The translations under genes and the position numbers were made by a program. A DNA stretch of 64,000 nucleotides from assembly GCF_022814865.1 (NCBI RefSeq), contig NZ_JAKVRD010000005.1, positions 124,001 to 188,000 on the forward strand, read 5' to 3'. This document shows positions 17,840 to 25,862 of this stretch, piece by piece. The notes under the pieces are model-generated. The model worked only from the letters and a program-made list of their open reading frames with translations, had not been told where the DNA came from and ran no database searches. Numbering within the stretch: the first letter of the stretch is position 1; every line of letters starts with the position of its first letter. This stretch comes from Shimia aestuarii. GTDB taxonomy: Bacteria; Pseudomonadota; Alphaproteobacteria; Rhodobacterales; Rhodobacteraceae.

Positions 17840-19336
17840 CTAGCCGTGATCGGCATAGAGCGCATCCCAACGCTCGATAAGCCGCTGTTGCAGGTGGCGC
17901 GCCTTATGGACCCAGCGCCGCGCCCCTTTCGGGCGCTCCCTGTCATGTGCCGGCACCGCCGCCCGCGCCTCGAGATCTGCGCTCAGGATCGCAAAGGCAA
18001 GCATCCGCCCGTTGTGCAATGTCACATAGCCCGCAAGCCCACTGACAAAGTTGAGCGTCCCGGTCTTGGCCTGAACGCTCATCGGCGCGCCTTCCTTGAC
18101 CCGGCCCTTGGCATCGCGCAGGCGGATATCCTTGAGGATCGGGCGCAGCACATCGCGCCGCTTCGCCGCCGCCAAGGCGCGGACCAACTCGTCCGGCCGC
18201 ATCCGTGACGCCCCGCCAAGCCCCGAGTGATCGACCAGCGCCGCATGCGGCATGTTGAGCGCCTCATGCGCCCACGCGCTCATCGCCGCCGCCGACTCCG
18301 CCAGTGTTTCGATCGCGACGCCCCGCGCCTTGCTCGCCGCCATCCCGACCATTTCCGCCGTGAGATTCGTCGAATAGCGCAGCATCCCGCGCAGGATTTC
18401 CCGAAGCGGCTCGCTCAAATGGAAGGCCACGACCCGCCCCTCTGGCACGCCAAAATCAAGCTTTGCAGGCTCAAGGACAATGCCATGCGCCCGCGCCAAG
18501 GTGCGGAACACGTCGCCCGCGTATAGCTCGGGCTGGCGCACCGGCAACCACCGCGCGCCGCCCCGGCCCAGCGCTCCGCTCGCCACGGTCCAGACGTCCT
18601 GCGACCCCTTGGATTCATAGGTGTAGACCGGAAGCGCCCGATCCGCGACGGCGATCTTGGCAATGCTCACGTCGGGCCGATACTTGGCCGAGCGCGCGTC
18701 CATCGTGACACTGTATCCCTCGGCCGCCGGCTTCCATTCGAAATGCACCCGGTTGAAATTGAGGCTCAACCCCGAGACCGCCGGGCTATACCCCGCGTGG
18801 GCAGGCTGAACCGGATCAATGCTGCGGATCGACGGCAAGGCCGCCCCGTTGACAAGGAACCGCCCCTTGACCTCGTGGATGCCCGCCTCCTTAAGCCCCC
18901 GCGCCAGATCGCCAAGCGCATCTGTGTCAAAGGTCGGATCGCCTCCCCCGACAAGGATCAAATCGCCCTTGAGAATCCCGTTCGAAATCTCGCCCCGCGC
19001 CATGAGACGGGTGACAAAGCGATGCTCCGCCCCAAGCGTCTCAAGTGCGTACATCGCCGTCACCGCCTTGGTGACGCTCGCGGGCGGCAAGGTCGCCTCA
19101 GGTTGATGCCCTTCGAGAATCTCTCCGCTTTCCACATCGGCCAACGCAAAGCCCACCGCGCCGGAAACCCCGGCCCGGCGAATAAGCTCTCCCGCCCCCG
19201 GCGCCGCGCGCTTGGCAAACCCTTTCGGGCGAAGCTTCGGTCGCAAGGATTGCCCCGGCGGACCTGCCAAGGCCGCACTGCCCGCAAGGGAGGCGCTCAA
19301 CGCTATGAAAACCCGACGTGAAACACTCTGAACCAT
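17840..19336 (-). CDS. dacB: D-alanyl-D-alanine carboxypeptidase/endopeptidase (PBP4 type)
   Basis: A 498-aa periplasmic penicillin-binding protein of the S13 family that trims or cleaves peptidoglycan cross-bridges. A signal peptide (SRRVFIALSASLAGSAALAG) with an RR pair is present; Sec or Tat export cannot be distinguished. Active-site motifs are SVTK (Ser87-Lys90), STN in RYSTNLTAE, and KTG in QAKTGTLNF. The large insert between the first and second motifs is typical of PBP4. The extreme C-terminus is basic (RPKGARRWVHKARHLQQR). It converges with the L,D-transpeptidase gene and is divergent from the DMT transporter. Confidence 0.92.
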   Translation of the reverse strand: MVQSVSRRVFIALSASLAGSAALAGPPGQSLRPKLRPKGFAKRAAPGAGELIRRAGVSGAVGFALADVESGEILEGHQPEATLPPASVTKAVTAMYALETLGAEHRFVTRLMARGEISNGILKGDLILVGGGDPTFDTDALGDLARGLKEAGIHEVKGRFLVNGAALPSIRSIDPVQPAHAGYSPAVSGLSLNFNRVHFEWKPAAEGYSVTMDARSAKYRPDVSIAKIAVADRALPVYTYESKGSQDVWTVASGALGRGGARWLPVRQPELYAGDVFRTLARAHGIVLEPAKLDFGVPEGRVVAFHLSEPLREILRGMLRYSTNLTAEMVGMAASKARGVAIETLAESAAAMSAWAHEALNMPHAALVDHSGLGGASRMRPDELVRALAAAKRRDVLRPILKDIRLRDAKGRVKEGAPMSVQAKTGTLNFVSGLAGYVTLHNGRMLAFAILSADLEARAAVPAHDRERPKGARRWVHKARHLQQRLIERWDALYADHG

Positions 19337-19432
19337 GGCAAGACATTAACCCCACGTCACAGCCCCCGGCAAGCCGCAGCCCGCTCACAATCGCGCTTCC
19401 GACGTCGCACCCCCCATGCTATCGCCCTCTCC

Positions 19433-20275
19433 ATGGGACAGGCCATCTTCATCATGTTCATCGCCATGTCGATGATCCCCTCCGGCGACACAGCAGGCAA
19501 GCTCTTGACCATGGAGCATGGCGCCTCGCCGCTGTTTGTGGCCTGGTCTCGCTTTGTGATCGGCACCGCGCTGGCCCTGCCCTTCCTCAATGGCGAAACG
19601 GCACGCCTTCTACGCGACTGGCGCATCTGGCTGCGCGCCCTGCTGCTCACCGGCGGCATCACCTCGATTCAGACCGCGCTTCAAACCGTGCCTGTCGCCG
19701 ATGTCTTCGCCGCCTTCTTCGTCGGCCCGCTCCTAAGTTACGCGCTCTCCGCGCTTCTGCTGCGCGAAACGATCACGCCTGCGCGCACCGCGCTTATCGC
19801 GCTCGGCTTTGTTGGCGTGCTTCTGGTGGTGCGCCCCGGCCTGTCGCCCACTCCGGGCATCGGTTTCGCCCTCCTCGCGGGGTGTTTCTATGGAGCCTTC
19901 CTGACCGCTTCACGCTGGCTGTCCTCTGTCGGCCGCCCAACCTCTCTGTTCTTTACCCAACTCGCGCTCAGCGCCCTGTTCCTGACGCCCTTCGCCTATG
20001 CTTCCCTGCCGCCCCTGACCGCAACCGTAGGTGCGCTGACCGTCGCCTCGGCGTTGTTTTCCGCCGGAGGCAACCTGCTCCTGCTCTATGCCTATGCCCG
20101 CGCGCCCGCCTCGCAACTCGCGCCCTTGGTCTATTTTCAACTGATCGCCGCTACAGGCTTGGGCTGGGCCGTGTTCTCCGATCTGCCCGACGCCTGGACG
20201 CTGACCGGCCTCGCCCTCATCATCACCTCAGGCCTCGCCTCGGCCCTCCTCGCCACTCGGCCCGCCAAGGCCTGA
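19433..20275 (+). CDS. DMT-superfamily transporter (EamA/RhaT type)
   Basis: A 280-aa membrane protein with about ten hydrophobic helices in two EamA repeats, e.g. ALLLTGGITSIQTALQTVPV and TVGALTVASALFSAGGNLLL. The VADVFAAFFVGPLLSYALSALLLRE segment is typical of EamA exporters of metabolites or amino acids. Substrate is unknown. The start at 19433 (MGQAIFIMF) begins inside the first helix as usual. Its 3' end faces nadD, and the element at 20281-20306 lies between them. Confidence 0.88.
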   Translation: MGQAIFIMFIAMSMIPSGDTAGKLLTMEHGASPLFVAWSRFVIGTALALPFLNGETARLLRDWRIWLRALLLTGGITSIQTALQTVPVADVFAAFFVGPLLSYALSALLLRETITPARTALIALGFVGVLLVVRPGLSPTPGIGFALLAGCFYGAFLTASRWLSSVGRPTSLFFTQLALSALFLTPFAYASLPPLTATVGALTVASALFSAGGNLLLLYAYARAPASQLAPLVYFQLIAATGLGWAVFSDLPDAWTLTGLALIITSGLASALLATRPAKA

Positions 20276-20280
20276 CCCAC

Positions 20281-20343
20281 TCTTCTTCTCTGGAGAAATA
20301 CTCGGGGTGAATTGAGCCAAAGGCTCAAGAGGGGCAACGCCCC
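20281..20343 (-). repeat. 3'-tail element, copy 1 (behind nadD)
   Basis: Read in the nadD sense: stem GGGGC-GCCCC (20331-20343), stem TTGAGCC-GGCTCAA (20312-20328), then CACCCCGAGTATTT and AGAGAAGAAGA (ending at 20281). This is the hairpin(s), then GAG(G)TATTT, then an AAGAAGAAG-type tract that recurs behind seven other genes in the window. No coding content. Confidence 0.75.
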
Positions 20344-20936
20344 TAGCGCACCCAACCGCCGCGCGCACGGATGGCCGAGGAACTCACATCAACCATCGCC
20401 ACGTTGACATAGGCCCAGGCCGGCGCCGCGCGCCGCCCAAGCCCCTGCGCCGGAACCCGCGCCTCGCGGAAGACCTGTGCCGCCTTCGCCGTGCGCCCGG
20501 CGATCCGATCCCCGGGCCGCGCCATGACACCGACCGGCACCCGCGCCATAATCTCGCGCCAGTCCTTCCAGCGATGAAACTGCGCCAGGTTATCCGCCCC
20601 CATGAGCCAGACGAACCGCACACCAGGACACACCGCCTGCAACCGTGCAATCGTCTCCGCCGTATAGCGCGTCCCGGCACGCGCCTCGACATCGCTCACA
20701 TGCACGCGCGGATGCTGCATCACCGCCCGCGCCGCCGCCATCCGCCGCTGCAAATCCGCTGGCCCCTCGGCCTTCAAAGGATTGCCCGGACTGACAAGCC
20801 ACCAGACATGATCCAAGCCGAACCGCTTCAGCGCCTCGCGCGTGATATGCACATGGCCCTCATGGGCCGGATCGAACGATCCTCCCAACAACCCGATCAC
20901 TTGGCCGGGGCGCGTATGCGGCAATCCCAAAGTCAT
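20343..20936 (-). CDS. nadD: Nicotinate-nucleotide adenylyltransferase
   Basis: Transfers AMP from ATP to nicotinate mononucleotide, making deamido-NAD. The 197-aa protein has the nucleotidyltransferase signature [14 protein letters not shown] near the N-terminus, [11 protein letters not shown], and the C-terminal SSSAIRA motif (ISSTxxR type). The ATG at 20936 ([19 protein letters not shown]) was chosen over an in-frame ATG 41 codons upstream, because that extension is unlike the family and overlaps the divergent MarR-GNAT gene. No strong SD is visible. With nadE at 50.2 kb, the last two NAD-synthesis steps are both in this window but unlinked. Confidence 0.9.
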   Translation of the reverse strand: MTLGLPHTRPGQVIGLLGGSFDPAHEGHVHITREALKRFGLDHVWWLVSPGNPLKAEGPADLQRRMAAARAVMQHPRVHVSDVEARAGTRYTAETIARLQAVCPGVRFVWLMGADNLAQFHRWKDWREIMARVPVGVMARPGDRIAGRTAKAAQVFREARVPAQGLGRRAAPAWAYVNVAMVDVSSSAIRARGGWVR

Positions 20937-20994
20937 TGCGCTTGCATCGCTTGCGGCCCGCGCCCTGTCAACAAGAACCCCTTGACCGCCCCCA

Positions 20995-21039
20995 TTGGTT
21001 GACCTAAGCAAACTATTAAAGTTGACGAAGGTAAACCAA
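20995..21039. promoter_or_regulatory. Inverted repeat directly upstream of the MarR-GNAT gene
   Basis: TTGGTTGAC (20995-21003) and GTAAACCAA (21031-21039) match at 8 of 9 paired positions. The right arm touches the ATG at 21040. TTGACC at 20982-20987 with TAAGCA 17 bp later could be a promoter overlapping the left arm. A MarR-type autoregulatory operator is the simplest reading. Confidence 0.4.
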
Positions 21040-21918
21040 ATGCACAACTCCGCCGACATCGTCCGCGTCCGCCGCTTCTACCGCGCCGCCACGCGGGACA
21101 CTGGCGCGCTCGACCAATCCTTCCTCGGTCGTGGCCGCCCCCTCGGCCCGGCCCGCGTGCTGCATTCCGTCGCGCCAGAAGGCACGCCCGTCGATACGAT
21201 CCGAACCTATCTCGACCTCGACAAAACGCTCCTGAGCCGCTTCCTGCGCGGCCTCGCCGACGAGGGCCTCGTGACGCTCGACACCGACCCCGACGACCGC
21301 CGCCGCCGCATCGTCCGCCTGACCGACACGGGCCGCACCGAACAGGCGCTTTATAACAAACTCTCTGACGACCACGCCGCCGCGCTCCTGTCCCGCGCCA
21401 AGGATCGCACGGCCCTCCTCGCCGCCATGGACCTCATCACGATGACCCTGAACCAGACCCACATCACGCTCCGCGAAACCGACCCGCAGCATCCCGACGC
21501 CGTCGCCTGCCTCGAAGCCTATTACGCCGAACTCGCCGCGCGGTTTGAAACCGGCTTTGATGTCTCTCTCTCCCGCGACCCCGACGCCGCCGACATGCGC
21601 TCCCCCCGCGGCGCCTTCCTCGTCGCCTACCGCGACGACGCCCCCATCGGCTGCGTCGGCCTCAAAGGCTCGGACAAGGGCTACGCGGAAGTCAAACGCC
21701 TCTGGGTCTCCCCCGACGCCCGCGGCTTGGGGCTGGCCAAACGCCTGATGGACGCCACCGAGGACGCCGCCCGCGCCTTGGGCATCACCACCCTGCGCCT
21801 CGACACCAACTCAAGCCTCCCCGAAGCCGTCCGCCTCTACCAAACCACCGGCTGGACCTCCATCGACCGCTTCAACGACGATCCCTACCCGGATTACTTT
21901 TTCGAAAAACACCTCTGA
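21040..21918 (+). CDS. MarR-type HTH fused to GNAT N-acetyltransferase
   Basis: A 292-aa two-domain protein. Residues about 1-135 form a MarR winged HTH ([20 protein letters not shown] followed by the wing [18 protein letters not shown]). Residues about 140-292 form a GNAT acetyltransferase with the acetyl-CoA loop [13 protein letters not shown]. The fused architecture is known in Alphaproteobacteria; the acetyl acceptor is unknown, possibly a small toxic molecule sensed by the HTH. ATG 21040 is preferred (GAAGG 9 bases upstream) over an in-frame start at 20995. Divergent from nadD. Codon use is markedly C-ending, as in its neighbours. Confidence 0.85.
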   Translation: MHNSADIVRVRRFYRAATRDTGALDQSFLGRGRPLGPARVLHSVAPEGTPVDTIRTYLDLDKTLLSRFLRGLADEGLVTLDTDPDDRRRRIVRLTDTGRTEQALYNKLSDDHAAALLSRAKDRTALLAAMDLITMTLNQTHITLRETDPQHPDAVACLEAYYAELAARFETGFDVSLSRDPDAADMRSPRGAFLVAYRDDAPIGCVGLKGSDKGYAEVKRLWVSPDARGLGLAKRLMDATEDAARALGITTLRLDTNSSLPEAVRLYQTTGWTSIDRFNDDPYPDYFFEKHL

Positions 21919-21921
21919 CCA

Positions 21922-21967
21922 TGCGCGTGCTCAGCACGCGCAGCGCCCGAACCGCCCCCACGGGGCG
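21922..21967 (+). terminator. Two stem-loops after the MarR-GNAT gene
   Basis: TGCGCGTGCT and AGCACGCGCA (21922-21942) form a 10-bp stem with a single-base loop. A second stem, GCCCC-cac-GGGGC, follows at about 21955-21967. No U-tract is present. They probably mark the 3' end facing the convergent orphan gene. Confidence 0.4.
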
Positions 21968-22037
21968 GGCGCACACATCGCCACAATCAAAAGCACTCCC
22001 CAGCCCTCATAGGCCGGGCTTCAACCCGGCAATAACC

Positions 22038-22619
22038 TCACAAATCGCATTTTAGATAGTTCTTGAGAACATCCACCCACACACTTCTGGCATTAAATCC
22101 TTTTACCAAACCGTCGCCCGCATCCTTTGTGAATGCTCCCATGCCATGTTGAATCATATATCGTGGCGAATGCGTGGGAGGCCCCACTTGCTTCTGAACG
22201 GCACAGAGCTGCTCATGCCTCGTTGACCCGGCGGCACCAAAACGCTCAAACGCACGCGACATCCTCTGTTCCCATGTTGCCCCACCGGCGTTGTGTAGGT
22301 TCAGGGCCAACACCCGCCCGGCTTGATGCGCCGTTCGGTCCTTCACGCGACGAATATCAAAAGCAGCCCGTAGCTGCATCACTACCAACATTTCCACCGC
22401 CTGGTCGTCTTTCCCCTCGCGAAAACACGCACGTACACCACCGGCAATATCAGCCGGTGAGTACTCATTACGGATTTTCGATATTTCCAGACATGGCACA
22501 TCATTCGTCGCTTCGAGATTACCTTCGGCGGCATGGTTTGTAACCTGTGCAACCACTGGCGTCGCAAGAGATACCGCAAGAAACAGCAATCTCAGTATGT
22601 GAATTCTCCTATGTTCCAT
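22038..22619 (-). CDS. Exported protein of unknown function, AT-richer than its surroundings
   Basis: A 193-aa protein with a signal peptide (MEHRRIHILRLLFLAVSLAT, cleavage near VVAQ). The mature part has three cysteines in conserved-looking contexts (PCLEISKI, VRACFREG, QLCAVQKQ) and one near the C-terminus (YLKCDL), suggesting disulfides. Segments KDRTAHQAGRVLALNL, PRYMIQHGMGAF and DGLVKGF recall a family of short secreted proteins that I have seen in Gammaproteobacteria, with no known function. GC is visibly lower than in flanking genes and codon use differs, so horizontal acquisition is likely. It is divergent from ettA. Confidence 0.7.
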   Translation of the reverse strand: MEHRRIHILRLLFLAVSLATPVVAQVTNHAAEGNLEATNDVPCLEISKIRNEYSPADIAGGVRACFREGKDDQAVEMLVVMQLRAAFDIRRVKDRTAHQAGRVLALNLHNAGGATWEQRMSRAFERFGAAGSTRHEQLCAVQKQVGPPTHSPRYMIQHGMGAFTKDAGDGLVKGFNARSVWVDVLKNYLKCDL

Positions 22620-22694
22620 GCTTCCACAATTGCCCTTTCCCTTCCTCTTGGCTAGACCCGCTGAAACACGTTTTCCAACCGGAGTCGCGCAGCA

Positions 22695-24362
22695 ATGGCA
22701 TCTTACCAGTACGTCTACCACATGCAGGGGGTCTCCAAGACCTATCCCGGCGGCAAGAAATGCTTTGAGAACATCCACCTCTCGTTCCTGCCCGGCGTGA
22801 AGATCGGTGTTGTCGGCGTCAACGGCGCCGGTAAATCGACCCTGATGAAGATCATGGCCGGCCTCGACACCGACTTCACCGGCGAGGCCTGGGCCGCCGA
22901 GGGCGCCAAGGTCGGCTACCTCCCACAGGAGCCGCAGCTCGACGAGAGCCTCTCCGTGCGCGAGAACGTCATGCTTGGCGTCGCCGAGAAGAAGGCCAAG
23001 GTTGATCGCTTCAACGAGATCGCCATGCAGATCGCCGAGGATTATTCCGACGAACTCATGGAGGAAATGACCACCCTTCAGGACGCCATCGACGCCGAGA
23101 ACCTCTGGGATCTCGACAGCCAGATCGACATCTCCATGGAGGCCCTGCGCTGCCCGCCCGACGATGCCGACGTCAAAACCCTCTCGGGCGGGGAACGCCG
23201 CCGCGTCGCGCTCTGCAAGCTGCTGCTCGAAGCGCCCGACATGCTCCTCCTCGACGAGCCGACCAACCACCTCGACGCCGAGACCATCGCCTGGCTGCAA
23301 CAGCACCTGATCGACTACAAAGGCACGATCCTCATCGTCACCCACGACCGTTACTTCCTCGACGACATCACCGGCTGGATTCTCGAACTCGACCGCGGCG
23401 CGGGTATCCCCTACGAGGGCAACTATTCCGCATGGCTCGAGCAAAAGGCCAAGCGCCTCGAGCAAGAAGCCCGCGAGGACAAGTCGAAACAGAAAACCCT
23501 CGAACGCGAACTCGAATGGATGCGTCAGGGCCAGAAAGCCCGCCAGGCCAAATCCAAGGCCCGTATTCAGGCCTATAACGAACTCGCCAACCAGTCCGAG
23601 CGCGAAAAGATCACCCGCGCCCAGATCGTCATCCCCAATGGCCCGCGCCTCGGCTCCAAGGTCATCGAGGTCGAGGGCTTGGGCAAACACATGGGCGACA
23701 AGCAACTGATCGAAGACCTCTCGTTTTCGCTCCCGCCCGGCGGCATCGTCGGCGTCATCGGCCCCAACGGGGCCGGTAAATCGACCCTGTTCCGCATGTT
23801 GACCGGTCAGCTCGAGCCCGACACAGGCACGGTCGAATATGGCGACACGGTCCAGCTTTCCTACGTCGACCAATCCCGCGATGACCTCAATGATGGCGAC
23901 ACCGTCTGGGAAGCGATCTCCGGTGGGGCCGAGATCATCGAGCTGGGCGATGCACAGGTCAACTCGCGCGCCTATTGCTCGTCCTTCAACTTCAAGGGCG
24001 GCGACCAGCAAAAGAAACTCTCGCTCCTGTCGGGCGGGGAACGCAACCGCGTCCACATGGCCCGGCTCCTGAAAGAAGGCGGCAACGTCCTCCTCCTCGA
24101 CGAACCGACCAACGACCTCGACGTGGAAACCCTCCGCGCCCTCGAAGACGCCCTCGTCGATTTCGCCGGTTGCGCCGTGGTGATCTCGCACGACCGCTTC
24201 TTCCTCGACCGCATCTGTACCCACATCCTCGCCTTTGAGGGCGACGCGCATGTGGAATGGTTCGAAGGCAACTTCGAGGACTACGAAGAAGACAAGAAAC
24301 GCCGCCTTGGCCCAGACGCGCTCGAGCCGAAGCGCTTGAAGCACAAGAAGTTCACGCGATGA
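22695..24362 (+). CDS. ettA: ABC-F translation factor EttA
   Basis: A cytosolic ABC-F ATPase that binds the ribosomal E site and gates entry into elongation according to energy state. The length of 555 aa equals the E. coli protein. It has two ABC domains with Walker A GVNGAGKST and GPNGAGKST, signatures LSGGERRRV and LSGGERNRV, and Walker B LLLDEPTNHLD and LLLDEPTNDLD. The linker rich in K, R and E (about residues 250-305) is the P-site tRNA-interaction motif. No membrane segments exist, so it is not a transporter. GGAG lies upstream of the ATG, and a clear terminator follows. Confidence 0.95.
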   Translation: MASYQYVYHMQGVSKTYPGGKKCFENIHLSFLPGVKIGVVGVNGAGKSTLMKIMAGLDTDFTGEAWAAEGAKVGYLPQEPQLDESLSVRENVMLGVAEKKAKVDRFNEIAMQIAEDYSDELMEEMTTLQDAIDAENLWDLDSQIDISMEALRCPPDDADVKTLSGGERRRVALCKLLLEAPDMLLLDEPTNHLDAETIAWLQQHLIDYKGTILIVTHDRYFLDDITGWILELDRGAGIPYEGNYSAWLEQKAKRLEQEAREDKSKQKTLERELEWMRQGQKARQAKSKARIQAYNELANQSEREKITRAQIVIPNGPRLGSKVIEVEGLGKHMGDKQLIEDLSFSLPPGGIVGVIGPNGAGKSTLFRMLTGQLEPDTGTVEYGDTVQLSYVDQSRDDLNDGDTVWEAISGGAEIIELGDAQVNSRAYCSSFNFKGGDQQKKLSLLSGGERNRVHMARLLKEGGNVLLLDEPTNDLDVETLRALEDALVDFAGCAVVISHDRFFLDRICTHILAFEGDAHVEWFEGNFEDYEEDKKRRLGPDALEPKRLKHKKFTR

Positions 24363-24369
24363 TCAATCG

Positions 24370-24404
24370 GGGCGGCCTTCTTCGGGCCGCCCTTCTCGTT
24401 TTCG
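24370..24404 (+). terminator. Rho-independent terminator of ettA
   Basis: GGGCGGCC (24370-24377) pairs with GGCCGCCC (24385-24392) around a 7-nt loop, then TTCTCGTTTTC. It begins 8 bases after the ettA stop. Confidence 0.85.
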
Positions 24405-24544
24405 GCCCCAGCGCCCGCCCTGGGGGGCGGGTCGGGCGCGATGCAGGATGCCGAGCATCATGCGTTTGTTCGCTCAAATCCCCACCCCCTAGACTCCTCA
24501 CCCCTTAATCTGCCAACCTTCCTGCACCCAATAGGGAGGCTCGC

Positions 24545-25030
24545 ATGATCCGGTTCCGCTCGTTCCTTGCCCTTCTCGCCACGCTGACGCTGGTTGCCTG
24601 CGCGGCGGCCACGATCCCGCGCGACGCCGAGACGACGATCATCGCCCTGCGCCATGCCGACCGCGATCTGGAACAGCTCAACGCCAAGGGCCGCGCCCGC
24701 GCGGCGGCGCTTCCGGCTGCACTCTCTGACTACAAGATCGACGCGATCTTCTCCCCCGGCATGGACCGCAACCGCGACACAGCCGCGCCGCTGGCCAAGG
24801 CGACGGGCCTGCCCGTGACGATCATCACCACCGACAAGGTCGCCGCCCAGATCACGAGCCGCTATCCCAAGGGCACGGTCGTCTGGGTCGGCAACAAATC
24901 GAACCTGACCCCGCTTTGGGAAGACCTCGCCGCGCCCGGCCCCGCCCCCCTCGAATACGGCGATCTCTTCATTGTCCGCCTGCACCCGGATGGCCGCCGC
25001 ACCGTCACACGTCGTCACGTCGCCCCATAA
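24545..25030 (+). CDS. Lipoprotein with histidine-phosphatase fold (SixA-like)
   Basis: A 161-aa protein. The N-terminus MIRFRSFLALLATLTLVACA has a lipobox (LVAC), so it is probably lipid-anchored at Cys19. The mature part carries the histidine phosphatase entry ALRHADRD with the phospho-accepting His, then KGRARAAAL, and IFSPGMDRNRDTAAPL resembling the second Arg motif. The usual C-terminal catalytic His region is abbreviated (IVRLHPDGRRTV), so activity is uncertain. AGGGAGG lies upstream of the ATG. Its last 26 bp overlap the convergent BrnA-like gene. Confidence 0.75.
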   Translation: MIRFRSFLALLATLTLVACAAATIPRDAETTIIALRHADRDLEQLNAKGRARAAALPAALSDYKIDAIFSPGMDRNRDTAAPLAKATGLPVTIITTDKVAAQITSRYPKGTVVWVGNKSNLTPLWEDLAAPGPAPLEYGDLFIVRLHPDGRRTVTRRHVAP

Positions 25031-25379
25031 GCGCGGCCTCATTCCGCGCCACCCGCGCCTCAAGCGCCGCGTCGAGCTTTACCTCCTCGGCGATCTTCAT
25101 CTGCACCCATGTCCTGAGAAGCCGGTTGATCCGCGATTGATACCCCTTGCCCATCGCCTTGAAGACCTTCGCCACCGACTTGTCGAGGTAGAGCGAGATC
25201 TTTTCCTTCGGCTCCTCGGTCGGGATATCCGCCTCAAGCGTGTGCCACGCCTCCGGCACCTCGTCACGGATATCGGCATCAATAAGCCGCTCGCGGCGCA
25301 GATAGGTCAGATCCCAGATGAGCTGCGACCGTGCCGCTTGGGCGGCTTTCGTCTGAGGGCGTTTTCTCGTCTCTGTCAT
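25005..25379 (-). CDS. Orphan BrnA-like antitoxin/RHH DNA-binding protein
   Basis: A 124-aa protein. The C-terminal part KEKISLYLDKSVAKVFKAMG then KGYQSRINRLLRTW matches the BrnA_antitoxin family, a ribbon-helix-helix DNA binder: a beta strand, a helix and a GKGYQ-(S/T)-RIN motif. Normally BrnA pairs with the BrnT toxin encoded directly upstream; no BrnT-like gene is adjacent. The ATG at 25379 has GGAGA 8 bases upstream. Three 11-bp iterons lie about 80 bp upstream, and RHH proteins typically bind tandem repeats of that kind. The gene overlaps the convergent lipoprotein gene by 26 bp. It may now act only as a regulator. Confidence 0.72.
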   Translation of the reverse strand: MTETRKRPQTKAAQAARSQLIWDLTYLRRERLIDADIRDEVPEAWHTLEADIPTEEPKEKISLYLDKSVAKVFKAMGKGYQSRINRLLRTWVQMKIAEEVKLDAALEARVARNEAALMGRRDDV

Positions 25380-25455
25380 GGGCAGGTCTCCTTTGCGGCC
25401 ATCCTCGCAAACCCGCCTTACCCTCGCCTTAGCGCCCCGCACGCTGCACCACCGC

Positions 25456-25488
25456 GATATAGACGCAATACCGACGTGATACCGACGT
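25456..25488. repeat. 11-bp iteron cluster A upstream of the BrnA-like gene
   Basis: Three contiguous 11-bp units: GATATAGACGC (degenerate), AATACCGACGT and GATACCGACGT. The same units in the same order occur at 57202-57245. A GGGTTTTTCCC-like stretch follows, as GCGTTTCCC does at the other locus. The period of one helical turn suggests cooperative binding by an oligomeric DNA-binding protein. Confidence 0.7.
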
Positions 25489-25510
25489 GGGTTTTTCCCC
25501 TCCTGAACGC

Positions 25511-25536
25511 AAAAGGCCCCGCCATGTGGCAGGGCC
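25511..25536 (-). terminator. Rho-independent terminator of the DUF2892 gene
   Basis: On the minus strand AGGCCCTGCC pairs with GGCGGGGCCT (25514-25536, one mismatch, 4-nt loop), followed by TTTT (25511-25514). It lies 25 bp after the DUF2892 stop. Confidence 0.8.
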
Positions 25537-25560
25537 TATGCGTGAGTGGTGTGGCGGGAT

Positions 25561-25761
25561 TTAGAAGGCCTTGCCTTCCTTCGCGCCGAGCTTCTTGAAG
25601 ACAATCGCCGCCGGGCAGAACCCGGTGATCGACGATTGCATGAGGTTCGCTCCGACGAACACTGTCAACCACATGAAAAGCGGCGAGACAAAGACGGTCA
25701 GCGCAACGCTAAGCAGCACCATACCGCCAGCGAACATGAACATGATGCGATCCAAGCACAT
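25561..25761 (-). CDS. DUF2892 (YgaP-like transmembrane) small membrane protein
   Basis: A 66-aa protein with two transmembrane helices (MFMFAGGMVLLSVALTVFV and LFMWLTVFVGANLMQSSI), then the family signature TGFCPAAIVFKKLG containing a Cys. This is the membrane domain found fused to rhodanese in YgaP or as a stand-alone protein, often in sulfide- or persulfide-responsive loci. The ATG at 25761 was chosen because AAGGA lies 9 bases upstream; the in-frame ATG at 25788 has no SD. A promoter with an overlapping SqrR/BigR-type palindrome lies upstream. A role in reactive sulfur handling is inferred. Confidence 0.85.
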   Translation of the reverse strand: MCLDRIMFMFAGGMVLLSVALTVFVSPLFMWLTVFVGANLMQSSITGFCPAAIVFKKLGAKEGKAF

Positions 25762-25818
25762 TGTTTTTATTCCTTTTTCCGGTGCCACAGCCCAAGAATC
25801 AGCGCGGCTTCAGGAACG

Positions 25819-25859
25819 ACAATACGCGAGTGGAAATAAATATTCAATAGTCAGAATAT
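25819..25859 (-). promoter_or_regulatory. Promoter with SqrR/BigR-type operator for the DUF2892 gene
   Basis: ATATTC-N8-GAATAT (25840-25859) is a perfect inverted repeat with the ATTC-N8-GAAT core I recall for the sulfide-responsive ArsR-family repressors SqrR/BigR/YgaV. On the minus strand a promoter reads TTGAAT (complement of 25842-25847), a 17-bp spacer and TATTGT (complement of 25819-25824). Its -35 box lies inside the operator, so bound repressor would block it. The patch is AT-rich against the local background. Confidence 0.7.
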
Positions 25860-25862
25860 AAC

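Noticed and set aside
25005-25379. Complete BrnT-BrnA toxin-antitoxin module
   Set aside because: No BrnT-like gene lies on either side of the BrnA-like gene; only the antitoxin-type protein is supported.
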